From NCBI GenBank assembly GCA_029931905.1, contig JAOZRH010000020.1, positions 15,388-20,985 of the forward strand: 5,598 nt of DNA, read 5' to 3'. The notes under the pieces were generated by a model. That model was given only the letters and a program-made list of their open reading frames with translations. It was not told the origin of the DNA and did not search any database. The DNA comes from Fidelibacterota bacterium (lineage in GTDB: Bacteria; Fidelibacterota; Fidelibacteria; Fidelibacterales; Fidelibacteraceae). Shown here in pieces: positions 1 to 5,598 of the stretch. The number at the start of each line of letters is the position of its first letter. Positions within the stretch are counted from its first letter, which is position 1. The translations under genes were made by a program, and so were the position numbers.

Positions 1-1683
1 CCTAAAGATTCAATAAAATCGAAACAAATAGCGATAAGTGAATCTGGTGAAGAAACAATAGTTGATAAAATACATATAAACGATAGAATTGGCTCTGTTG
101 AACTTGCCACAAAAAATTTAAATTCTAAGTTCAATGAATTCAGTCACAATAAAAAACAATTAACCTCATATTTATCAAAAATATTTGTAATACCCAATTT
201 AATATATGATAAAGAAAGGACGGAAATCCGACAAAAAAACATATTAAATAGAATACCTTTAGTGGATCAAAAAATATTAAAAGATGAAAAAATTGTAGAT
301 GCTAACACAAAAATAACTGAAAATATTTATAGACAATTAACATCACTAAATATTGCAGAATCAAAAAAACATTCCAATTTGTCCAGTATTCAATATATAT
401 TATTCTTGACTGGTGATTTTTTCATCGTTTTAATTCTTTATATGTTATTTATCATATTCCTTTTTTATTATAGAAACCAATTTTTAATGAATAATAAGCT
501 GTTTCTTCTATTGTCACTTTGTCAAATAATTGTTCTTGTATTTGGATTTGCAGTAATTAAAATTCCTTTTATTACAATCGTATTTTTCCCAATTATTATT
601 TCCGCAATGTTAGTAACAGTTTTTTTTGACGAAAGAACTGCAATTTTTAGCACAACAATCATTTTATTAATTATGTCTTTTGTTTTTGGAAATCATTTTA
701 AATTTTTATTTATACATTTGCTTCCATCTTTAGTAGCAATAAGAACGGTAAGAAATTTAAGAAACAGAGATCAAATTTTTAAACCAATTGGATGGGTTGC
801 TGTTGCATATATTATTACAGTATCAGGTGCATATTCTCTTTCACTATATACAGTCTCTGATTTTTTAACAGAAATAGCTTTTACTTTTGGAAATGTACTC
901 CTTTCTGTTTTAGTTACTTATGGATTGGTTAGCTTATTTGAAAAACTATTTGGTGTAACAACCGATATTACCTTATTAGAATTATCCGATCTTACACATC
1001 CAATATTAAAAAAATTGTCAATTGAAGCCCCTGGAACATTTCAACATTCAATCACCGTTGGATTGTTAGCTGAATCTGCAGCAGAAGAAGTAGGGGCAAA
1101 TACACTGTTAGCAAGAGTTGGATCTTATTATCACGATATTGGAAAAATACCAAAAGCCGAATATTTTATTGAAAATCAAAAAGATAGCAAAAACAAATTA
1201 AACATGTTAAAACCAAGTATGGCGACAAAAGTAATCATCAATCATGTTAAAACTGGTTTAGAAATAGCACAACAATACAAACTACCTCAAAAAATAAAAG
1301 ATTTTATTAGCACACACCACGGCACTACAACAGTAGCATATTTTTATAACAAAGCACTTGAAAAAGATAGTGTAGAACAAGTTAAAGAAAGTGAATTTAA
1401 ATATTCTGGTCCAAAACCATTCACAAAAGAAACTGGAATTGTAATGATTGTAGAATCAATTGAAGCTGCCGTAAGATCACTAAAAAAACCAACTTATAAA
1501 GACATAGAAGATATTTGTGAAGAAATAATTTTCCAGCGACTAAATAATAAACAATTGGAAGATTGTCCATTAACCTTTGCAGATTTAACAAAAATTAAAA
1601 AGGCTATTTTACCAAATTTATCTAGTATGTATCACAAACGAGTTAAATATCCTGACGCCAAAAAAACTAAAACCACCAAATGA
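1..1683 (+). CDS. pgpH: PgpH-type 7TM-HD cyclic di-AMP phosphodiesterase, 5'-truncated by window edge
   Basis: Family role: a membrane enzyme whose cytoplasmic HD domain hydrolyses cyclic di-AMP to pApA. The frame is open from base 1, giving 560 visible residues, against roughly 680-800 for whole family members as I recall. Visible residues 1-135 match the end of the extracellular 7TMR-HDED domain (IPNLIYD, then IVDANTKIT). Seven hydrophobic segments follow at about 136-157, 167-185, 187-208, 214-230, 234-247, 263-283 and 294-314. The HD domain then shows EAPGTFQHS (H349), HDIG (378-381), H415, the HH pair of HHGTT (439-440) and YSGPKPFTKETG. The last expected metal ligand, normally Asp in an ADS.EAA motif, is Glu485 here (VESIEAA). 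A GTG at 262 is not the real start, because the HDED domain runs across it. The stop overlaps the ybeY start as ATGA. The family is clear; substrate specificity is inferred from it. Confidence 0.93.
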   Translation, partial: PKDSIKSKQIAISESGEETIVDKIHINDRIGSVELATKNLNSKFNEFSHNKKQLTSYLSKIFVIPNLIYDKERTEIRQKNILNRIPLVDQKILKDEKIVDANTKITENIYRQLTSLNIAESKKHSNLSSIQYILFLTGDFFIVLILYMLFIIFLFYYRNQFLMNNKLFLLLSLCQIIVLVFGFAVIKIPFITIVFFPIIISAMLVTVFFDERTAIFSTTIILLIMSFVFGNHFKFLFIHLLPSLVAIRTVRNLRNRDQIFKPIGWVAVAYIITVSGAYSLSLYTVSDFLTEIAFTFGNVLLSVLVTYGLVSLFEKLFGVTTDITLLELSDLTHPILKKLSIEAPGTFQHSITVGLLAESAAEEVGANTLLARVGSYYHDIGKIPKAEYFIENQKDSKNKLNMLKPSMATKVIINHVKTGLEIAQQYKLPQKIKDFISTHHGTTTVAYFYNKALEKDSVEQVKESEFKYSGPKPFTKETGIVMIVESIEAAVRSLKKPTYKDIEDICEEIIFQRLNNKQLEDCPLTFADLTKIKKAILPNLSSMYHKRVKYPDAKKTKTTK

Positions 1684-2123
1684 AAAAAAAAGAACAAGTA
1701 GTAAACATATTAAATGATATTGATGCCAATTTACCATTAAACAATAAATCAATTAAAGAAATACTTTTTACAATTTGGAATAATTATAATATTCTTTCGT
1801 GTAATATTAATATTGTAACAGTTAATGATAAAGATATAAAAAGCATGAAAAACGAATATTTTAATATGGATTTTTATACAGATGTAATTTCATTTTTACT
1901 GGAAAAAACTGAAAATTTTATCGAAGGTGAAATATATATTTGCCCAACAATAATTGAAGAAAATGCTCCAAATTACGATAGCTCATATAAAAAAGAGTTT
2001 TCAAGAATAATAATTCACGGTGCTTTACATTTACTTGGATATGAAGATAATACAAATGAACTAAAGCAAGAAATGCGCGATTTAGAAAATAAATTTTTAA
2101 AAGAGTTAAAATATGATAGATAA
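1680..2123 (+). CDS. ybeY: YbeY, rRNA maturation endoribonuclease
   Basis: This is a 147-residue cytoplasmic metalloprotein of the YbeY/UPF0054 family, which takes part in 16S rRNA 3'-end maturation and ribosome quality control. Its length is normal for the family. Family landmarks visible are TDVISFLL (about 67-74, usually TDVLSFP), GEIYIC (about 83-88, usually GDI.I.), and the metal-binding stretch HGALHLLGYED starting at H113. H113 and H117 are the first two zinc ligands. The position of the third His (as in HG.LHL.GYDH) is Asp123, as I recall for Bacteroidota YbeY proteins, so it probably reflects lineage rather than loss of function. The ATG at 1680 shares bases with the TGA of the upstream phosphodiesterase gene. 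No Shine-Dalgarno sequence is evident, so translation is probably coupled. The last 11 bases overlap the next gene. Confidence 0.94.
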   Translation: MKKKEQVVNILNDIDANLPLNNKSIKEILFTIWNNYNILSCNINIVTVNDKDIKSMKNEYFNMDFYTDVISFLLEKTENFIEGEIYICPTIIEENAPNYDSSYKKEFSRIIIHGALHLLGYEDNTNELKQEMRDLENKFLKELKYDR

Positions 2124-3384
2124 TTCAAATCTTATTATCGAAATTATCGTATTTTTGATTTTAATCATTCTTTCTGGATTGTTTTCAAGCAGTGAAACAG
2201 CATTTTTCAACTCACAAAAAAAAGAATTGAAAAAATATTCAAAAGATGGTTTTAAAAGAGCAGATTTTGTATTAAAACTTCTTGAAACACCAAAAAATTT
2301 GCTGATATCTATTTTAATTGGCAATACGGTGGTGAATATTTCCCTTTCCGTTTTGTCAGCAAAAATTGCTTATGATATTGCCAAAGATTTTCAATTAGGG
2401 AAAATTGGAGTTATATTAATTCAAATTATTGCGCTAACATTTGTAATATTAATATTCGGTGAAATATTGCCAAAAATAATCGCAATTCGCTCATCAATCA
2501 AACATAGTATTAGGATGAGTAGATTTGTTAGATTTGTATATTTTGTTTTTTGGCCTCTAACTTGGTTGTTTTATCATTCAACAAATGCAATTAAAGTAAT
2601 ATTTAGTGTAAAAAGTGAGAAATTAATTAATAGTGAAGAAGATTTTCATACACTGATGGATATCGGAGAAAACAAGGGAACAATAAGAAAAAAAGAAAAA
2701 GAGATGATAAAATCATTAATGAAGTTTTCTGACACTGTAGTTAGGGAAGTAATGATTCCACGGCCTGATGTTCAAACAATAAATATTGATGAGGGATTAA
2801 CAAATATTTTAGAATATATAAAACATCAATCTTTTTCCAAATTTCCTGTATATAAAAACGATTTAGATAATATTATTGGGTTTATTTTTACAAAAGACAT
2901 TCTTCCATACATTGATAATAAAAACATTAATATTTCGTTAAATACACTTATCAGACCAACTTATTATGTCCCGGAAAGCAAAAAAATATCAAATATGTTG
3001 AGAGAATTCCAAAATAAAAAAAAGAAAATTGCAATTGTAATAGACGAATTTGGTGGAACTAGTGGTATTATTACACTTGAAGATATTTTAGAAGAAATAT
3101 TAGGAGAAATTCAAGATGAGACAGATAATGAGACTGCTGAAATAAGACATATAAAAGATGGAAATTTTTTGGTAAAGGGAAGTATAAATCTAGAAGAATT
3201 AGGAGAAAATTTATCAATTATGTTTACAAATGGGAAAGATTATGATACGCTAGCGGGTTTTATTATGGATCAATTAAATAAAATTCCCAAAAAATCAGAT
3301 ACATTTATATATAAAAACCATCAATTCATAGTTGAAAAAATGAATAAAAGACGAATAGTTGATGTAAGGATTAAACAAATTTAA
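2113..3384 (+). CDS. CNNM/CorC-family membrane protein (DUF21, CBS pair, CorC_HlyC), putative divalent-cation transporter
   Basis: A 423-residue inner-membrane protein with the full three-part architecture. The DUF21/CNNM membrane domain covers about 1-190, with LSGLFSSSETA at 20-30, GNTVVN at 70-75 and GEILPK at 116-121. Its hydrophobic segments lie near 6-24, 62-84, 97-118 and 136-156. A CBS pair covers about 207-335, with VREVMIPRPD opening the first and IDEFGGTSGIITLEDILEEI typical of the second. The CorC_HlyC domain covers about 345-423, including KDYDTLAGFI. Family members are implicated in Mg2+ (or Co2+) efflux and often bind Mg-ATP through the CBS pair; older annotations call them hemolysin C-like, which is misleading. 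GldE of gliding Bacteroidota is a paralogue, but no gldD is visible here. The start overlaps ybeY by 11 bases, with only a weak AAGAG 7 bases upstream, consistent with translational coupling. The transported ion cannot be read from the sequence. Confidence 0.93.
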   Translation: MIDNSNLIIEIIVFLILIILSGLFSSSETAFFNSQKKELKKYSKDGFKRADFVLKLLETPKNLLISILIGNTVVNISLSVLSAKIAYDIAKDFQLGKIGVILIQIIALTFVILIFGEILPKIIAIRSSIKHSIRMSRFVRFVYFVFWPLTWLFYHSTNAIKVIFSVKSEKLINSEEDFHTLMDIGENKGTIRKKEKEMIKSLMKFSDTVVREVMIPRPDVQTINIDEGLTNILEYIKHQSFSKFPVYKNDLDNIIGFIFTKDILPYIDNKNINISLNTLIRPTYYVPESKKISNMLREFQNKKKKIAIVIDEFGGTSGIITLEDILEEILGEIQDETDNETAEIRHIKDGNFLVKGSINLEELGENLSIMFTNGKDYDTLAGFIMDQLNKIPKKSDTFIYKNHQFIVEKMNKRRIVDVRIKQI

Positions 3385-3404
3385 AAACAACAAAATATAT
3401 TTAA

Positions 3405-3433
3405 TTGTATATTCATAAACAATTTACTATATT
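3405..3433 (+). promoter_or_regulatory. candidate sigma70-like promoter for ppiD
   Basis: TTGTAT (3405-3410) and TATATT (3428-3433) are separated by exactly 17 bases. The -10 box matches the consensus at 5 of 6 positions, the -35 box at only 3 of 6. Transcription would begin near 3440, leaving a short leader that contains the ribosome binding site. There is no terminator between the upstream gene and this point, so ppiD may also be read from the upstream operon. AT-rich sequence yields such matches by chance. If the host uses the Bacteroidota consensus (TTTG / TANNTTTG), this match would not count. Confidence 0.3.
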
Positions 3434-3446
3434 ACAGCGAAAAATA

Positions 3447-3452
3447 AAGGAG
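3447..3452 (+). promoter_or_regulatory. Shine-Dalgarno sequence of ppiD
   Basis: AAGGAG lies 8 bases before the ATG at 3461. It is the only strong ribosome binding site in the window; the other two starts seen here overlap upstream genes and have weak or no such sites. It fixes the ppiD start at 3461 rather than the in-frame ATG at 3470. Confidence 0.8.
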
Positions 3453-3460
3453 AATATTTA

Positions 3461-5263
3461 ATGGGTGTAATGAACAGAATGAGAAATAATATGCAAGCAA
3501 TACTTTTAATAGTAATTGTTGCATTTTTAATGACAATAATATTTAGTTGGGGAATGGGTGGTTTTAAAGGTAAAAAAAGTCAAAACATTATTGGAGCAAT
3601 TGACAAAAAAGAAATCACTGTAAATCAATTTTTTAATGCATTAAATGAACAAAAAAAACGATATCGTGAACAAAAGGGACAAGAATTATCCCTACAAGAA
3701 CAAGAACAAATCAAAGAAAATGTTTGGGAATCAATGGTAAATGAAATTATTTGGCTAAATGAAATTACAGAACGGAATATGTTAGCAAATAATAGTGAAA
3801 TATATTTTTATTTAGAAAATAATCCACCTGAATTTTTAAGAAACCATGAAGCCTTCCAAACAGATGGTAAATTTGATATGGCTAAATATTTAGATGCTCT
3901 TCGCAATCCACAAGATGACGAATGGATTCCAGTAGAAAATTATGCAAGATCAACAATTCCATATATTAAATTAAATAATTTTATTTCATCAACTGTTTTT
4001 ATTAATGAAACAGAAATATTTGAAAATTATTCAGATAAAAACACGACATATGATATTAATTATTTATTAATTCCTACAAAACAATTTAATGATGATATCG
4101 AAATTGAAGAAAATTCCATATCCCAATATTACTATAAAAATAAAGAAAACAAATATAAAATTGCTGAAAAAAGAATTATTCAGTATAAAGTATGGGATGT
4201 TACACCTTCAAAAGAAGATACAACGCTATTAATGAACGATCTTACCAACATTAAATTAAGATATAATGAAGGTGAAAAATTTGCTGATTTAGCTAGAATA
4301 TTTTCACAAGGCTCTTCGGCTAATGATGGTGGAAGTTTAGGATATATTGAAAAGGGGCAAATGGTGCCTGAATTTGAAAATGCAGTATTTAATGCTCCAT
4401 TAAATAAAATTGTAGGACCTGTAAAAACAAGATATGGACAACACTTAATTTTAGTAACAGATAAAAAAACAGAAAATGGAACTAAAAAATATAACACATC
4501 ACACATTTTACTAAAACTAACTGCAGGACCTTCCACAATCGACAATTTGCTTAGTGAAGCAACTATTTTTAGTAATGATGCAAAAGATTTTGGGTTTCAA
4601 AAAGCACTTTCAGAACATTCATTGAGTGCAGATACAACATTAAATGGTTTTGAAAAAGGTTCGTTTTTCTTTACAAAAATTGGTTATTTCCCATACCTAT
4701 CACGATGGGCTTTTAAAAATGAACCAGGTACAATTTGCGATCCACTTCAAATAGAAAATAAAATTATCGTGGCTCAAGTTTTAGAAAAAATTCCAACAAC
4801 ATATAAACCGTTAAATGAAGTTAAAGAATCAATTATTTCAGAGCTTAAAAAGGAAAAAAGAAAAGAATTGGCTTCTGCTTTATCAAAAAAGATTTATCAA
4901 GAAATTATTAGCAATAATAGTGATTTAAATCTTGTTGCAAGAAAAAATGATAATGTAAATTTTTATGAAAAAAGCAATTTTACTTTGAATAATCCGCCTA
5001 CACATTATATAAATAACAATATTTTTGCATCTGTAATTAAAAAAATGAATGATGGAGAAATATCAGCACCAATCGAAACTAACAGTGGATATTGTATAGT
5101 GAAAAAAGTGAATTCTAAATTAGATGAAGCTGGATTTGAAACATATAAAAACTTTCAAAGTGAACAATTGTTACGAATAAAACAATCAAATGAAACTAAA
5201 AACTGGCAAGAGTATTTGAAAGAAAAAAGTAATATTAAAGATTATCGTTCTGATTATTTTTAA
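3461..5263 (+). CDS. ppiD: PpiD-like membrane-anchored periplasmic chaperone / parvulin-type peptidyl-prolyl isomerase
   Basis: A 600-residue protein, close to the roughly 620 of E. coli PpiD, with the same layout. A short basic N-terminus precedes one transmembrane helix (about 12-30), and the rest lies in the periplasm. The SurA_N-type chaperone region covers about 42-180, with the TDGKFDMAKYLDAL motif at 134-147. A parvulin domain follows at about 236-335, with NDGGSLGYIEKGQMVPEFENAVF (positions 288-310 in part) and YGQHLI at 325-330. Its opening strand, KRIIQYKV, lacks the catalytic His of the usual HIL motif, as in E. coli PpiD, so isomerase activity may be weak or absent. A second degenerate parvulin-like unit begins at SHILLKL (347-353), and a C-terminal unit follows near 518-550. 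The family helps proteins emerging from the Sec translocon to fold. The gene has its own ribosome binding site and a probable promoter, and a terminator follows 21 bases after the stop. A SurA-type label is possible, but the N-terminal anchor favours PpiD. Confidence 0.88.
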   Translation: MGVMNRMRNNMQAILLIVIVAFLMTIIFSWGMGGFKGKKSQNIIGAIDKKEITVNQFFNALNEQKKRYREQKGQELSLQEQEQIKENVWESMVNEIIWLNEITERNMLANNSEIYFYLENNPPEFLRNHEAFQTDGKFDMAKYLDALRNPQDDEWIPVENYARSTIPYIKLNNFISSTVFINETEIFENYSDKNTTYDINYLLIPTKQFNDDIEIEENSISQYYYKNKENKYKIAEKRIIQYKVWDVTPSKEDTTLLMNDLTNIKLRYNEGEKFADLARIFSQGSSANDGGSLGYIEKGQMVPEFENAVFNAPLNKIVGPVKTRYGQHLILVTDKKTENGTKKYNTSHILLKLTAGPSTIDNLLSEATIFSNDAKDFGFQKALSEHSLSADTTLNGFEKGSFFFTKIGYFPYLSRWAFKNEPGTICDPLQIENKIIVAQVLEKIPTTYKPLNEVKESIISELKKEKRKELASALSKKIYQEIISNNSDLNLVARKNDNVNFYEKSNFTLNNPPTHYINNNIFASVIKKMNDGEISAPIETNSGYCIVKKVNSKLDEAGFETYKNFQSEQLLRIKQSNETKNWQEYLKEKSNIKDYRSDYF

Positions 5264-5284
5264 TTTAACATAAAAAACAAAACA

Positions 5285-5319
5285 AAAAAAAACAGTGAAA
5301 ATTAATCACTGTTTTTTTT
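5285..5319. terminator. bidirectional intrinsic terminator
   Basis: A perfect 14-bp inverted repeat (5285-5298 with 5306-5319) encloses a 7-base loop, AAATTAA. The core of the stem is CAGTGA/TCACTG, extended by eight A-T pairs. On the plus strand the right arm ends in eight T residues, stopping transcripts from ppiD. On the minus strand the nine A residues at 5284-5292 read as a T tract, stopping transcripts from the convergent gene whose stop lies about 57 bases away. The symmetry fits its place between two converging genes. Confidence 0.88.
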
Positions 5320-5376
5320 GTTCTGATTAAATTGATAATAACTTTTTAAAGCATCGACCAAGTAAAATAAATATTC

Positions 5377-5598
5377 TTACTTAAACTTTTTATCAACTTC
5401 CTTTTTAACATTGTCCTTCAATATTTTTTCACCCTCATCTTTTATCACTTCTATTTTTTCCTTTCCGTGCTTGATAATGTCTTCTTTTGTTGTAGGAATT
5501 TTTTGTCCCGTCATATAAAGATAACCAGCATATAATCCAATCAGTATTAATAATGGAATTAAAATTGATAAACAGAAAGAACTTCTACCACTGTTATC
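5377..5598 (-). CDS. small membrane protein with lysine-rich tail, 5' end outside window (function unknown)
   Basis: Read on the minus strand, the frame is open from the right window edge to a TAA at 5377-5379, giving 73 residues; the N-terminus is outside. Visible residues 8-29 form one strongly hydrophobic segment (FCLSILIPLLILIGLYAGYL and following), which should cross the membrane. The rest, about 32-73, is a highly charged stretch rich in Lys, Glu and Asp. It contains repeated helix-friendly units such as KEKIEVIKDEGEKILKD and ends KKFK, and looks like a long amphipathic or coiled-coil helix. An internal ATG at 5512-5514 (residue 29) would cut off the membrane segment and is an unlikely start. 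The contrast between hydrophobic and charged halves, the clean stop and the terminator beyond it support a real gene. I do not recognise the family. The nearest analogy is small single-pass proteins with charged tails, such as YtxH-like ones, but no diagnostic motif is visible. Confidence 0.65.
   Translation of the reverse strand, partial: DNSGRSSFCLSILIPLLILIGLYAGYLYMTGQKIPTTKEDIIKHGKEKIEVIKDEGEKILKDNVKKEVDKKFK

Noticed and set aside
2106..2324. 72-codon open frame on the minus strand
   Set aside because: It lies opposite the membrane-domain region of the CNNM gene, whose own protein has clear family motifs. Its translation shows no recognisable domain, and there is no ribosome binding site or promoter context.
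2113..3384. Hemolysin annotation for the CNNM-family gene
   Set aside because: The hemolysin C label for DUF21-CBS-CorC_HlyC proteins is historical. The domain order indicates a cation-transport protein, and nothing here suggests a toxin.
3394..3413. Short inverted repeat AATATA / TATATT after the CNNM gene
   Set aside because: The 6-bp stem is entirely A-T, has an 8-base loop and is not followed by a T tract. It is too weak to call a terminator and overlaps the candidate promoter.
4180..4545. 121-codon open frame on the minus strand
   Set aside because: It is antisense to the parvulin region of ppiD, where plus-strand motifs are strong. It reflects AT-rich codon bias on the other strand rather than a gene.
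3766..5263. Three parvulin C-terminal-like repeats in PpiD as a novel multi-domain architecture
   Set aside because: E. coli PpiD shows the same succession of parvulin-like and degenerate units after its SurA_N region, so the layout is the known family pattern.

Overview
This is an AT-rich window (GC by eye well under 35%) from a Gram-negative-type bacterium. It looks like ordinary chromosomal housekeeping DNA, with no sign of a mobile element, CRISPR array, rRNA or tRNA. Two things point weakly to the Bacteroidota/Ignavibacteria side of the FCB group. YbeY has Asp in place of the usual third zinc-binding His, which I recall as common in Bacteroidota. The window also has a PpiD-type periplasmic folding factor, which implies an outer membrane. 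This placement is an inference.

Layout: (1) Positions 1-1683 are the 3' part of a PgpH-type 7TM-HD phosphodiesterase gene, predicted to hydrolyse cyclic di-AMP. The frame is open to the left window edge, so the true start lies outside. (2) ybeY (1680-2123) encodes the 16S rRNA maturation endonuclease and overlaps the previous gene by 4 bases (ATGA). (3) Positions 2113-3384 encode a CNNM/CorC-type membrane protein (DUF21, CBS pair, CorC_HlyC domain) and overlap ybeY by 11 bases. These three genes are very probably one translationally coupled operon. (4) A 76-base gap carries a plausible sigma70-like promoter and a strong Shine-Dalgarno sequence. It leads into ppiD (3461-5263), a membrane-anchored periplasmic chaperone of the parvulin family. 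(5) A 14-bp-stem hairpin with A and T tracts on both sides (5285-5319) looks like a bidirectional terminator. (6) On the minus strand, a short open frame (5377-5598) converges on that terminator. It is the C-terminal end of a small membrane protein with a lysine-rich tail, and its start lies beyond the right edge.

How the genes fit together: ybeY next to a corC-type gene recalls the phoH-ybeY-ybeX order of proteobacteria. pgpH next to ybeY recalls the phoH-pgpH-ybeY order of Firmicutes. The window therefore joins nucleotide second-messenger turnover, ribosome RNA quality control and divalent-cation transport in one transcription unit, followed by an envelope protein-folding gene. I found no convincing undescribed system. 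The points most worth a second look are an Asp-to-Glu change at a predicted metal ligand of the HD domain, the unrecognised small membrane protein at the right edge, and the possible link between the phosphodiesterase and the CBS-domain transporter.
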